Shown here piece by piece: positions 1 to 8,676 of a DNA stretch of 33,458 bases. The stretch is from an uncultured Flavobacteriaceae bacterium (GTDB lineage: Bacteria > Bacteroidota > Bacteroidia > Flavobacteriales > Flavobacteriaceae). The notes beneath the pieces were generated by a model. It was given only the letters and a program-made list of their open reading frames with translations. It made no database searches and was not told the DNA's origin. The position numbers and the translations under genes are program-made. Location: positions 1-33,458 of the forward strand of contig CALIIC010000148.1 in NCBI GenBank assembly GCA_938020445.1. Reading direction: 5' to 3'. Positions within the stretch are counted from its first letter, which is position 1. Each line of letters opens with the position of its first letter.

Positions 1-40
1 ATATGGAAAATGAAAAAACAAGACGTAATTTAGCGACCAT
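1..40 (-). CDS. Possible 5' end of a divergent gene leaving the left edge
   Basis: An ATG on the minus strand at 40-38 opens a frame that stays open to the window edge (13 codons: Met-Val-Ala-Lys-Leu-Arg followed by a hydrophobic run), as at the start of a signal peptide or membrane protein. A perfect minus-strand TAnnTTTG box lies at 70-63, about 22 nt upstream, which suits a flavobacterial transcription start divergent from ribF. Short plus-strand frames also cross this stretch (for example one ending with TGA at 81-83), so the call is tentative. The protein family cannot be told from 13 residues. Confidence 0.3.
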   Translation of the reverse strand, partial: MVAKLRLVFSFSI

Positions 41-62
41 TAAGGAGGATTTTTACCTGACT

Positions 63-70
63 CAAATATA
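63..70 (-). promoter_or_regulatory. Candidate -7 box for the divergent left-edge gene
   Basis: Read on the minus strand the sequence is TATATTTG, a perfect match to the Bacteroidota -7 element TAnnTTTG. No TTG sits at the ideal 17-23 nt spacing; the nearest is about 14 nt upstream. On the plus strand a weaker TACATTTT (69-76) could serve ribF. Pattern match only. Confidence 0.4.
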
Positions 71-94
71 CATTTTTTTCTGATCAACCTATAA

Positions 95-1036
95 GTGGAA
101 ACAGTCCAAAGCATCATAAAATACGACGAAAGACATTCCACGGCAGTTACGATCGGCACTTTTGATGGCGTACATATTGGGCATCGCAAAATTCTAGAGC
201 GACTAATTCAAGATGCCAAGAAATTAGGTGTCAAATCTACCGTGCTCACTTTCTTTCCGCACCCCCGAATGGTACTCCAAAAAGACAGCAACATAAAATT
301 GCTCAACACCATAGCCGAAAAAACGCGCATATTAGAACACTTGGGCCTTGATTATCTGGTAATACACCCATTTACTTTGGAATTTTCCCGCCTATCGGCC
401 ACCGAGTTTGTACGCGATAATTTGGTCAACAAATTAAAGACCCAAAAAATAATTATAGGATACGATCATCGGTTTGGAAGAAATCGGAACGCAAATATCG
501 TAGACCTCAAAGCATTTGGGGAAGCCTTGGACTTTGAGGTCGAGGAAATTCCCGCCCAGGAAATCGATGCGGTATCGGTAAGTTCTACAAAAATAAGACG
601 CGCCCTTGAAGACGGGGACATACAAACAGCCAATACGTTTCTAGGCTACCAATACATGCTCACCGGAAAAGTGCAAAAAGGCAGGGGGTTGGGGCGAACC
701 ATCGGTTTCCCAACCGCCAACCTGCATATCGAGGCCACCTACAAATTAGTTCCTAAAAAAGGAGTTTATGTAGTAAGCAGCTTTATTGACGGGAACACTG
801 TTTATGGCATGATGAACATAGGTCATAACCCTACCGTTTCCAATACAGACACTACGAATGAAAGAGAACGAATAGAAGTACACTTTTTCGATTTTAAAAA
901 AGACCTCTACAATACCGAAATTCAAGTAGATATTATCGAACGTATTCGCGATGAACACAAGTTCGATTCGGTAGACGCCCTAACAGCACAGCTCAAAAAA
1001 GATCAGCGAACCGCTTGGGATTTAATAGAAAAATGA
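95..1036 (+). CDS. ribF: Bifunctional riboflavin kinase / FAD synthetase
   Basis: RibF phosphorylates riboflavin to FMN and then adenylylates FMN to FAD in the cytoplasm. The 313-aa length fits the family (about 305-315). The N-terminal nucleotidyltransferase (FAD synthetase) domain starts with GTFDGVHIGH at residues 21-30, containing the HxGH-type motif, and closes with SSTKIRRAL near residue 164. The C-terminal flavokinase domain carries GRTIGFPTAN (the PTAN nucleotide/metal motif) near residue 203, then MNIGHNPT and the acidic VHFFDF segment. The start is a GTG at 95; no better in-frame ATG lies upstream, and translation enters the conserved domain within 20 residues. Its stop overlaps the start of the next gene by 4 nt (ATGA), so the two are probably translationally coupled. 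Confidence 0.95.
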   Translation: METVQSIIKYDERHSTAVTIGTFDGVHIGHRKILERLIQDAKKLGVKSTVLTFFPHPRMVLQKDSNIKLLNTIAEKTRILEHLGLDYLVIHPFTLEFSRLSATEFVRDNLVNKLKTQKIIIGYDHRFGRNRNANIVDLKAFGEALDFEVEEIPAQEIDAVSVSSTKIRRALEDGDIQTANTFLGYQYMLTGKVQKGRGLGRTIGFPTANLHIEATYKLVPKKGVYVVSSFIDGNTVYGMMNIGHNPTVSNTDTTNERERIEVHFFDFKKDLYNTEIQVDIIERIRDEHKFDSVDALTAQLKKDQRTAWDLIEK

Positions 1037-2370
1037 TGTTGAACAGGGTATTTTTTAAGAGAATTGATAATGCCCCACTGATTGTTTTTCGAATCTTCTT
1101 CGGAATCCTATGTGCCTGTGAATGCTATGGCGCCATCATAACAGGGTGGGTTCGTAGAACACTTGTAGAACCACAGTTCACGTTTAATTTCATTGGTTTT
1201 GAATGGTTACAGCCCCTTCCCGGTATGGGCATGTACTACTATTTCTTCCTAATGGGAACCCTGGGTATTTTCATCGCCTTGGGGTATCGGTACCGTTTAA
1301 GTGTCATCGCCTTTACAGTCTTGTGGGCAGGGGTATATCTTATGCAGAAAACCTCTTATAACAATCATTACTATTTGTTGGTCTTGCTATCAGGTCTCAT
1401 GGCTATTTTTCCTGCGCATCGGTACTTTTCGCTAGATGTTAAAAGAAATCCTTCTCTTCTACAAATCAGCATGCCCGCTTGGGTGAAATGGGCCGTGATC
1501 TTGCAACTGTTTATCGTGTACACATTTGCATCCATCGCAAAAATGTACGGCGATTGGCTCGATTTCGGCATTGTAAAAATACTCATGCAGGGAAAGGCAG
1601 GCTATCCTATTATCGGGGAACTGCTGCAAGAGCCCTGGCTGCATAAGATTATTGGTGTTTGTGGTATTTTGTTTGATTTGCTGATCATTCCGGCACTGTT
1701 ATGGAAACCCACTAGAAAATGGGCCTTTTTCGCCTCTATATTCTTTCATATCTTTAATTCGATTGTTTTTCAAATCGGTATTTTCCCCTATTTGTCCTTG
1801 GCCTTTACGCTCTTCTTTTTTGAACCAAAAACGATTCGTAACATCTTTTTAAAAAAGAAGCCGCTTTATACTTCGGAAGAAGTACAACTACCTCCTACAA
1901 GATTGGCTTTGGTCATAGGCTTTGGTCTCTATTTTTTAATTCAATTGGCACTGCCATTGCGACATCATTTTATTCAGGACAATGTGTTATGGACCGAGGA
2001 GGGGCATCGCCTCAGCTGGCGTATGATGCTTCGAAGCCGTTCAGGAAAAATTAAATTCAAAGTACAGAACTTGGCAAATGGAGAAACACATTGGGTACGA
2101 CCCAAAGCATATCTGACCAAAAAACAACAGCGGCGCATTAGTGCCTATCCGGATTTTATATGGCAATTCGCCCAACACTTAAAAAAGGAATACGCCAAAA
2201 AGGGGCAAAAAGTAGCCGTCTTTGCCATCGGCTCCAAAGTAAGTGTCAATGGGAAACCTTTTAGGGCATTTATAGATCCTACCGTAGATTTGGCAAGTAC
2301 TCCCTGGAACCATTTCTGCCATAACAATTTTGTTTTGCCCTCCCCTACCGAAGACCCTCCCAAAAATTGA
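1033..2370 (+). CDS. HTTM domain (gamma-carboxylase-like) membrane protein
   Basis: 445-aa polytopic membrane protein with several hydrophobic helices over roughly residues 15-275, followed by a soluble C-terminal region of about 160 residues. The NHYYLLVLLS segment (about residue 115) and the overall layout match the HTTM family (horizontally transferred transmembrane domain, related to vitamin K-dependent gamma-carboxylase). The family fold is known, but the substrate of the flavobacterial members is not, and I cannot tell whether the carboxylase catalytic residues are kept. The ATG at 1033 overlaps the ribF stop (ATGA), and I preferred it to the in-frame TTG at 1015 inside ribF. Coupling to ribF may indicate a flavin link, or only convenient expression. 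Confidence 0.8.
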   Translation: MMLNRVFFKRIDNAPLIVFRIFFGILCACECYGAIITGWVRRTLVEPQFTFNFIGFEWLQPLPGMGMYYYFFLMGTLGIFIALGYRYRLSVIAFTVLWAGVYLMQKTSYNNHYYLLVLLSGLMAIFPAHRYFSLDVKRNPSLLQISMPAWVKWAVILQLFIVYTFASIAKMYGDWLDFGIVKILMQGKAGYPIIGELLQEPWLHKIIGVCGILFDLLIIPALLWKPTRKWAFFASIFFHIFNSIVFQIGIFPYLSLAFTLFFFEPKTIRNIFLKKKPLYTSEEVQLPPTRLALVIGFGLYFLIQLALPLRHHFIQDNVLWTEEGHRLSWRMMLRSRSGKIKFKVQNLANGETHWVRPKAYLTKKQQRRISAYPDFIWQFAQHLKKEYAKKGQKVAVFAIGSKVSVNGKPFRAFIDPTVDLASTPWNHFCHNNFVLPSPTEDPPKN

Positions 2371-2381
2371 TCCGCCCCTAA

Positions 2382-2412
2382 TTGATACATTGCCCAATTA
2401 AACCTAAATTTG
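2382..2412 (+). promoter_or_regulatory. serS promoter (TTG-20-TAAATTTG)
   Basis: TTG at 2382-2384 is followed after a 20-nt spacer by TAAATTTG at 2405-2412, a full match to the flavobacterial -33/-7 consensus. It lies just after the HTTM stop and 18 nt before the serS ATG. It covers the TTG at 2410 that would otherwise extend the serS frame, which argues for the ATG at 2431. Confidence 0.7.
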
Positions 2413-2430
2413 CAGCTTAAAACGCCTTTT

Positions 2431-3702
2431 ATGTTACAGCTGCAGCTCGTTCGAGAGCACCAAAATGAAATCATCGATGCCCTAAAAAAACGGAATATCG
2501 AGGCTGCCCCCCTGGTGGCTAAAGTGCTGCAACTAGATGAGGAACGCCGTGCCCTTCAAACCAAGTTAGATGCAACCCTGGCCGAATCAAATAAGCTTTC
2601 CAAGGAAATTGGAGGTCTTTTTAAAAGCGGAAAGGCGCAAGAAGCCAACCTTCTAAAAGCGAAAACGGGTGCGCTAAAAGAAGAGTCAAAGCTGCTTGGT
2701 GACGATTTGAACAACACTGCCAACGCACTTCAAGATATCCTATATCAGATTCCCAATATACCACATGCCTCGGTTCCCGCGGGAAGTACCGATGCCGACA
2801 ATGAAGAGATTTTCAAAGAAGGGGACATCCCCGTTTTAATACCAGGTGCACTACCACATTGGGAATTGGCCAAAAAGTATGACATTATTGATTTTGAACT
2901 CGGTGTAAAGATTACCGGGGCCGGTTTTCCGGTATACAAGGGCAAAGGAGCTCGTTTACAACGCGCGCTGATCTCTTATTTCTTAGATAAAAATGCAGCT
3001 GCGGGTTATACGGAAATGCAGGTCCCCCATTTGGTCAACGAAGCTTCTGGCCTTGGCACGGGGCAATTGCCAGATAAAGAAGGGCAAATGTACCATGTGG
3101 GTGAAGACGACCTGTATCTTATTCCGACTGCCGAAGTGCCGGTCACGAACTTGTTTCGCGGTGAAATGGTAGACCAAAAAGAATTCCCCATTTGCTATAC
3201 CGCCTATACGCCATGCTTTCGACGTGAAGCGGGTAGTTATGGAGCCCATGTACGCGGATTAAACCGCTTGCACCAATTCGACAAGGTCGAAATAGTGCGG
3301 GTAGAGCACCCCAATAACTCCTACCAAGCACTAGATGGTATGGTAGACCACGTTAAGGATATTTTGAGGGAATTACAACTGCCCTTTCGCATTCTGCGCC
3401 TATGTGGTGGTGACCTAGGCTTTACCGCGGCCTTGACCTATGATTTTGAAGTATTTTCAACTGCCCAGGACCGATGGTTGGAAATTAGTTCGGTCTCCAA
3501 TTTTGAAACCTATCAAGCAAACCGTTTAAAGCTTCGCTTCAAAGATGAGCAGGGCAAAAGCCAGTTGGCCCATACCCTCAACGGAAGTTCACTCGCCCTA
3601 CCTAGGGTATTGGCAGGCATCTTGGAAAATTATCAAACAGCAGACGGTATCGAGATTCCGGAAGTGTTGCGCCCGTATTGTGGGTTTGACAAAATAGACT
3701 AG
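2431..3702 (+). CDS. serS: Serine--tRNA ligase
   Basis: Class II seryl-tRNA synthetase, 423 aa from the ATG at 2431, the usual length. It charges tRNA-Ser, and tRNA-Sec where present, in the cytoplasm. The N-terminal ~110 residues form the long charged antiparallel coiled-coil arm that grips the tRNA variable loop. The catalytic domain has motif 2 around CFRREAGSYG and motif 3 as NGSSLALPRVLAG near the C-terminus, with TAEVPVTNL as the conserved TxE serine-binding loop. An upstream TTG at 2410 would add 7 residues, but it lies inside the -7 promoter box and is rejected. It is transcribed from its own promoter and is followed by a 164-nt gap. Confidence 0.97.
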   Translation: MLQLQLVREHQNEIIDALKKRNIEAAPLVAKVLQLDEERRALQTKLDATLAESNKLSKEIGGLFKSGKAQEANLLKAKTGALKEESKLLGDDLNNTANALQDILYQIPNIPHASVPAGSTDADNEEIFKEGDIPVLIPGALPHWELAKKYDIIDFELGVKITGAGFPVYKGKGARLQRALISYFLDKNAAAGYTEMQVPHLVNEASGLGTGQLPDKEGQMYHVGEDDLYLIPTAEVPVTNLFRGEMVDQKEFPICYTAYTPCFRREAGSYGAHVRGLNRLHQFDKVEIVRVEHPNNSYQALDGMVDHVKDILRELQLPFRILRLCGGDLGFTAALTYDFEVFSTAQDRWLEISSVSNFETYQANRLKLRFKDEQGKSQLAHTLNGSSLALPRVLAGILENYQTADGIEIPEVLRPYCGFDKID

Positions 3703-3866
3703 TGCCGTACGGAAACCAGGATTGGGCATTTGCCCTAGGAAAATACATCCCATTCCTTTCTAGTCTTAAAAACGACCAAAGGCATGTCCTATAGTACGAT
3801 CAACCCTTTACGATCCTCTTAACATCTACTTTCGACATTCTGTGTATCTTTGATAAAAAAGCGCAT
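3703..3866 (+). other. Intergenic spacer between serS and the TPR gene
   Basis: A 164-nt spacer. It holds a short GGGC-attt-GCCC hairpin at 3724-3735 without a T-run (a weak terminator candidate at best) and the promoter box at 3845-3852. I see no ORF or RNA gene. Confidence 0.5.
3845..3852 (+). promoter_or_regulatory. -7 box of the TPR gene
   Basis: TATCTTTG matches TAnnTTTG exactly. No TTG lies at the ideal -33 spacing. The start codon used by the TPR gene (TTG at 3867) begins only 14 nt after the box, so the leader would be very short. Confidence 0.55.
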
Positions 3867-5651
3867 TTGAGGCTCCTTCTATTCCTTTTAGCTTTCTGCT
3901 CGGTACAATTGCTTGCCGCTCAAGATGACTTCCTCGCCAAACAATATTTCAACGATGGTGATTTTGAAAAAGCCTTGGTTTTCTATGAAAAACTGGTAAA
4001 AAACAATCCTCGAAGAACAGACTATGGGGAAAGTCTCGTGGCCTGCTATCAACAATTGGAGCGCTATAGCGATGCAGAGACCTTCCTAATGCGTCAACTC
4101 AACAATCCACGTGCCTACCCGACTTTTCTCGTGGAACTGGGGTATAATTTCACCTTACAGAACCAAACCGAAAAGGCGGATGAGTACTATGAACAAGCAC
4201 TAGACCGTATCGAGAACAATCCGAATTTTGGGTATGGGGTCGGTTTCAGGTTTCAGAAATATGCGCTGCTAGACTTGGCATTAAAAGCATATACCCGGGC
4301 GATGGAATTGAACCCCGAATTGGATTATAATTTTCAAATGGCCCGTATTTATGGAGAACAAGGAAATGTTGATAAAATGTTTCGGTCGTATCTACGTCTT
4401 ATAAGTGAACGAAAGACATCGAAATCGAATGTTTTGCGCAGTATTGAAGCCTTTGTGTCTTCAGATCCCGAAAATGAGAACAATCTTAAACTCAAGAAAA
4501 TACTTCTTGAGAACGCACAAAAGAACCCGGCGGTATTATGGAATGAATTATTGAGTTGGCTATTCGTAGAGCAAAAACAATTCGGTAGTGCCTTTCGACA
4601 GGAAAAAGCGATTTACAAACGAGTTGAAGGAAGCTCTATGCGGCGCTTGGAGGGGCTTGGAGAAATAAGCCTAGAAAATAAAGCGTACGAAACAAGCAAA
4701 GAAATTTTTGAGTATATCGTTGAACATACGGGAAATAAAAATACCAAACTCCGTGCACAATTGAATTTGATAGACCTGCAACTGTTGAAATCTGATGCCA
4801 AAACCCTTAGCTCGGTCGAAACACAATTCAAAGAACTTATACAAACCTATGGTTACAGTGCTCAAACCCTTGAACTGCAAGTGGCATACGCCAACTTTTT
4901 AACCTTCAAAAAAGACACCGCCGAGCCGGCCATAGTTGTTTTAAAAAGGAGTTTGGAACTTCCATTAAACCAACGAGGAAAAGCATTTATCAAATTAGCC
5001 TTGGGTGATATTCTAGTGTACGATCAAAAATTCAACCAAGCCCTGATCTACTTTTCTCAAATACAAAAAGGATTAAAGAACGATGTACTTGGGCAGGATG
5101 CCCGCTTTAAAGTTGCACAAACCAGTTTTTACAAGGGTGATTTTGATTGGGCATTGACCCAATTGAAGGTGCTGCGGGGATCTACCTCCCAATTGATCGC
5201 CAATGACGCCATGCAGCTTAGCTTGCTAATTTCGGATAATTCGTTGGAAGATTCGACCCAAACGGCCTTGAAAAAATATGCCCGCGCCGATCTATTGGGG
5301 TACCAAAATAAAAAAAAGGAGGCCATTGAGACGCTAGATGATATTCTTCAAAATCACAAGGGAGAAAAAATAGAAGACGATGCCTTACTGAAACAAGGAG
5401 CTTTATTGGAAGAACTTGAATCGTATGAAGCGGCAGAGTTCAATTACATAAAAATCACCGAATTCTATGGAGGGGGCATCCTCGCAGATGATGCCCATTT
5501 TGCATTGGGAGAGCTTTACAGGACTATTTTAAATAAACCGGAAAAAGCGAAGGCACAGTACGAAAAAATCATTTACAACTATCAAGATAGCTACTACTTT
5601 CCCCAAGCGCGTAAAAATTTCAGAATGCTCAGGGGTGATAGTATCAATTAA
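3867..5651 (+). CDS. Exported tetratricopeptide-repeat protein
   Basis: 594-aa protein with an N-terminal signal peptide (MRLLLFLLAFCSVQLLAAQ, residues 1-19) followed by TPR-like helical pairs over almost the whole length, e.g. LAKQYFNDGDFEKALVFYEK near residue 25 and a C-terminal set around residues 520-580 (DDAHFALGELY). It is probably a periplasmic or envelope scaffold. The C-terminal repeats resemble those of BamD/YbgF-type TPR proteins, but no specific partner can be named. The start is a TTG: no in-frame ATG occurs before about residue 75, and starting there would remove the signal peptide. A perfect -7 box lies just upstream. Confidence 0.82.
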   Translation: MRLLLFLLAFCSVQLLAAQDDFLAKQYFNDGDFEKALVFYEKLVKNNPRRTDYGESLVACYQQLERYSDAETFLMRQLNNPRAYPTFLVELGYNFTLQNQTEKADEYYEQALDRIENNPNFGYGVGFRFQKYALLDLALKAYTRAMELNPELDYNFQMARIYGEQGNVDKMFRSYLRLISERKTSKSNVLRSIEAFVSSDPENENNLKLKKILLENAQKNPAVLWNELLSWLFVEQKQFGSAFRQEKAIYKRVEGSSMRRLEGLGEISLENKAYETSKEIFEYIVEHTGNKNTKLRAQLNLIDLQLLKSDAKTLSSVETQFKELIQTYGYSAQTLELQVAYANFLTFKKDTAEPAIVVLKRSLELPLNQRGKAFIKLALGDILVYDQKFNQALIYFSQIQKGLKNDVLGQDARFKVAQTSFYKGDFDWALTQLKVLRGSTSQLIANDAMQLSLLISDNSLEDSTQTALKKYARADLLGYQNKKKEAIETLDDILQNHKGEKIEDDALLKQGALLEELESYEAAEFNYIKITEFYGGGILADDAHFALGELYRTILNKPEKAKAQYEKIIYNYQDSYYFPQARKNFRMLRGDSIN

Positions 5652-5896
5652 AAAATCTTATTTCGGAATAATACCGTGCTAAGGCAAACTACCTTGGGAC
5701 AAGTCCGCGAGGCATTCGTTTGAAAAACAATTTTAATTCGAGACCTTCATCCGCCGAAATAGCTAGATGAAGCTGTACAAGTCTCGGAAAATTTAAGTGT
5801 CGATTATCGAGTAAAATCAGAATTAAAAAAAAGCAGTATCCAAAAACAACTACCTCATAAAGATTTCAGTAGTTGGGTACCAGAAGTTAAAAATGT
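5652..5896 (+). other. Intergenic region with a two-part inverted repeat
   Basis: A 245-nt spacer without a convincing ORF. CGAGAC (5739-5744) plus CTTCATC (5745-5751) can pair with GATGAAG (5766-5772) and GTCTCG (5781-5786), giving a 13-bp interrupted stem with a 14-nt loop and a one-sided 8-nt bulge. A small AAGG/CCTT stem (5681-5695) and the GGACAAGTCC palindrome precede it. There is no T-run, so it is not a classical intrinsic terminator. It may be a 3' UTR structure of the TPR mRNA, a leader of the next operon, or a small RNA. Confidence 0.4.
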
Positions 5897-6229
5897 ATGT
5901 ATATCTATAATGTAACTACCAATATTGAAGAAGCTGCTCACGAGTCGTGGCTTCAATGGATGAAGCAAACGCACATTCCCGATGTTTTGGCCACAGGAAA
6001 ATTTTTGAAAGCTAAAATGAGCAAGGTACTGGTCGAAGAGGATATGGGGGGTCATACCTATTCCGTGCAATTCACGGTTGCTACCAAAGAAATTCTTGAC
6101 ACCTATTACAAAGAAGATGCCCCGCGACTGCGAGAAGATGCCGTTGCCCTTTTCGCCGGACAATTTGTGTCTTTCCGCACCGAAATGGAGGTGGTAAGCG
6201 ATCAGGTAGCCGCGAACCATACCAACTAG
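5897..6229 (+). CDS. DUF4286 family protein
   Basis: 110-aa soluble protein beginning MYIYNVTTNIEE, with a W-x-x-W-M-K segment near residue 20 and a VQFTVATKE strand near residue 60. It matches the small Bacteroidota DUF4286 family, which looks like a ferredoxin-like (dimeric alpha/beta barrel-type) fold and has no known function. An overlapping ATG at 5893 is in another frame and hits a stop after five codons, so 5897 is the start. It sits 23 nt upstream of rsmA on the same strand, an arrangement I recall as common in this phylum, so a shared transcript is likely. Confidence 0.8.
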   Translation: MYIYNVTTNIEEAAHESWLQWMKQTHIPDVLATGKFLKAKMSKVLVEEDMGGHTYSVQFTVATKEILDTYYKEDAPRLREDAVALFAGQFVSFRTEMEVVSDQVAANHTN

Positions 6230-6252
6230 TACGAATACTTTAAAAAAAGGCG

Positions 6253-7143
6253 ATGGCCAAACGAAAAAAACAAAAGGAGTACGGTTCAGCGCGTTTTTCC
6301 AAAAAGAAAAAGGAGGAAAGCCCCGTAAAAGCAAAGAAATATCTCGGTCAGCATTTTTTGAAAGATGAGGAAATTGCAAAACAAATAGCCGAAACCCTTT
6401 CGTTGGACGGTTATCGTAACGTAATAGAAATAGGCCCGGGAACAGGCGTACTTACCAAATATTTATTGCTACAAGACATCCGTTTGGTCGCGATGGACCT
6501 TGACGCAGAATCGATTATATACCTGAACCATAGCTTTCCGTTGGAGCACCCAAAAGCAATGGCAGGGAAAAGCAATCTGGAGGTAGTCGAAGCAGATTTT
6601 TTACAGTACGACCTATCTGCCTTGTTCGGCACCGAGCCTTATGCGATCACAGGAAATTTCCCTTACAACATTTCCACCCAAATTGTCTTTAGACTGTTAC
6701 AGTTAAGAAAACAAGTTCCCGAATTTTCTGGAATGTTCCAAAAAGAAGTGGCCAAACGAATTTGTGAAAAAGAAGGCAGTAAAACCTATGGAATACTATC
6801 GGTATTGGTACAAGCTTTCTACGACGCGGAATACCTTTTTACCGTACATCCGCAGGTGTTCGACCCGCCTCCCAAAGTGCAGTCGGGGGTGCTAAGGCTT
6901 AAAAGAAAAGAAAACCAGGAACTTGATTGTGATGAGAAACTGTTCTTTAGGGTCGTAAAGGCCGCATTTAACCAACGGCGAAAAACGATTCGAAACAGCC
7001 TAAAAACTTTTGACCTCTCAGATGCCCTCAGGGCGAATACGGTTTTCAACCAACGCCCCGAACAACTGAGCGTAATAGACTTTATTGATCTTACTAAAAA
7101 AATTGAACAGGATCTACAAAATTCAAATCAAGAAGGCAGCTAG
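6253..7143 (+). CDS. rsmA: 16S rRNA (adenine1518/1519-N6) dimethyltransferase
   Basis: RsmA/KsgA dimethylates two adjacent adenines in the 3' terminal helix of 16S rRNA during late 30S assembly. The domain starts at KKYLGQHFL (residues 28-36). The SAM-binding motif I is EIGPGTGVL at 59-67, the acidic loop is near residue 114 (EADF), and the catalytic NFPY tetrad is at 135-138, so all key residues are present. The C-terminal helical domain includes [10 protein letters not shown]. The 296-aa length is long because about 25 lysine-rich residues precede the conserved core. No in-frame ATG lies closer, so the extension is probably real. A loss of kasugamycin sensitivity determinants is not suggested. 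Confidence 0.95.
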   Translation: MAKRKKQKEYGSARFSKKKKEESPVKAKKYLGQHFLKDEEIAKQIAETLSLDGYRNVIEIGPGTGVLTKYLLLQDIRLVAMDLDAESIIYLNHSFPLEHPKAMAGKSNLEVVEADFLQYDLSALFGTEPYAITGNFPYNISTQIVFRLLQLRKQVPEFSGMFQKEVAKRICEKEGSKTYGILSVLVQAFYDAEYLFTVHPQVFDPPPKVQSGVLRLKRKENQELDCDEKLFFRVVKAAFNQRRKTIRNSLKTFDLSDALRANTVFNQRPEQLSVIDFIDLTKKIEQDLQNSNQEGS

Positions 7144-7218
7144 CCAAACTACGCGTAGCATAGAATACTGAATTAACGGGTCAAAAAGAAATACAGCCCT
7201 TCTTTCTCCCTTTTTCTT

Positions 7219-7226
7219 TAGCTTTG
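7219..7226 (+). promoter_or_regulatory. Candidate -7 box upstream of mgtE
   Basis: TAGCTTTG matches TAnnTTTG, 37 nt upstream of the mgtE ATG in the 120-nt gap after rsmA. No clear -33 TTG is present. Pattern match only. Confidence 0.45.
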
Positions 7227-7263
7227 CCACGACCGTTGGCTACGTGTATAGAAAAATACCAAG

Positions 7264-8616
7264 ATGACACCCTTTAAACTTACAGACGAGCTTGTTTCCG
7301 AAATTGAACAGCTGATCATCAACCAAGACGATCAGCAGTTACAAGGGCTTTTAAAGGAGGTTCATTTCGCCGATGTTGCAGAAATTGTCAACGAACTAAA
7401 CGAAGATGAAGCAACATACCTGATTAAACTATTAGATAGTGACAAGACTTCCGACACGCTCACAGAGCTTGATGAAGATGTGCGTGAGGCCATTCTTAAT
7501 AACCTTTCAAGCAAAGAGATTGCCGAGGAATTAGAGGAACTCGATACAGACGATGCCGCTGATATCATCGCGGAACTCCCAAAGGAAATTGTACAAGAGG
7601 TCATCTCGGAAATAGAAGATCGTGAGCATGCAAAGGATATTGTAGAGCTACTGCGCTATGACGAAAACTCCGCTGGGGGTCTTATGGCGAAGGAATTGGT
7701 AAAAGTACAGGAAGACTGGGATGTGCTCAAATGTGTAAAAGAAATGAGGGCGCAGGCAGAAAACGTTACCCGTGTGCACTCTATTTACGTGGTTGACAAT
7801 GAGGATAAACTCAAAGGAAGGTTGTCGTTAAAAGACCTCCTTACCACCTCTACCAAAACCCATATCAGTGAGGTCTATATTCCAAAGGTAGATTCAGTAG
7901 ATGTGCATGAAAAACCAGAAGAAGTCGCCAAAATAATGAGTAAATATGACCTAGAGGCGATTCCCGTGGTTGATGAAATAGGGCGTTTGGTTGGGCGAAT
8001 TACGATCGATGATATTGTAGATGTCATTAGGGAAGAAGCTGAAAAAGACTACCAGTTGGCAGCAGGTATCTCGCAAGATGTAGAGGCAGATGATAGTATT
8101 TGGGAACTCACAAGAGCCCGTTTGCCATGGCTGATATTAGGATTGTTCGGTGGCTTGGGAGCTGCGGCCATTATGGGTGGTTTCGAAGAGATGATAAGCA
8201 AGCACGCCATCTTGTTTTATTTCACCCCATTGATTGCCGCAATGGCGGGAAATGTGGGCGTACAATCGAGCGCCATCATTGTTCAAGGCCTTGCGAATGA
8301 CGACTTAAAAGGCAGTATTAGCAATCGTTTGATCAAAGAAATGCTATTGGCAGCCTTGAACGGCATTATTTTGGCGGCGCTCCTACTTCTTTTTACCTGG
8401 TTTTGGAAAGGGGACTTCTATACCGCTTTGGCCATTTCAATTTCGCTAATTGTCGTCATCGTAGTAGCAGGCATCATCGGCACTTTTATTCCTTTATTTT
8501 TGGAGAAACGCGGAATTGATCCGGCAATCGCTACAGGGCCTTTTATTACCACCAGCAACGATATCTTTGGTATTTTGATCTATTTCTGGATTGCGAAACT
8601 GGTACTTGGCATATAA
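7264..8616 (+). CDS. mgtE: MgtE-family magnesium channel
   Basis: 450-aa inner-membrane Mg2+ channel/transporter. Residues 1-130 form the acidic helical N domain (many D/E, with repeated EELD- and AELP-type turns), about 138-255 the paired CBS domains that sense Mg2+, and about 280-450 the five-helix pore domain. Pore hallmarks are present: AGNVGVQSSA in the second part and the conserved Asp of the TTSNDIFG segment, which in Thermus MgtE binds Mg2+ in the pore. The length matches the family. In the known mechanism high internal Mg2+ binds the N and CBS domains and closes the gate. It follows rsmA but probably has its own promoter. Confidence 0.95.
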   Translation: MTPFKLTDELVSEIEQLIINQDDQQLQGLLKEVHFADVAEIVNELNEDEATYLIKLLDSDKTSDTLTELDEDVREAILNNLSSKEIAEELEELDTDDAADIIAELPKEIVQEVISEIEDREHAKDIVELLRYDENSAGGLMAKELVKVQEDWDVLKCVKEMRAQAENVTRVHSIYVVDNEDKLKGRLSLKDLLTTSTKTHISEVYIPKVDSVDVHEKPEEVAKIMSKYDLEAIPVVDEIGRLVGRITIDDIVDVIREEAEKDYQLAAGISQDVEADDSIWELTRARLPWLILGLFGGLGAAAIMGGFEEMISKHAILFYFTPLIAAMAGNVGVQSSAIIVQGLANDDLKGSISNRLIKEMLLAALNGIILAALLLLFTWFWKGDFYTALAISISLIVVIVVAGIIGTFIPLFLEKRGIDPAIATGPFITTSNDIFGILIYFWIAKLVLGI

Positions 8617-8676
8617 GTACCTTCGCTCAAATAGTATCTCAAAACGATTTAATACTACCATTTACCACCACCTCAA

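Noticed and set aside
5855..6379. 174-codon minus-strand ORF across the DUF4286 start
   Set aside because: It lies antisense to DUF4286 and rsmA, has no recognisable domain and no promoter, and the plus-strand genes are clear family members.
7144..7263. Possible Mg2+ riboswitch before mgtE
   Set aside because: The 120-nt leader shows no strong paired structure, and M-box riboswitches are not known from this phylum; only a promoter box is supported.
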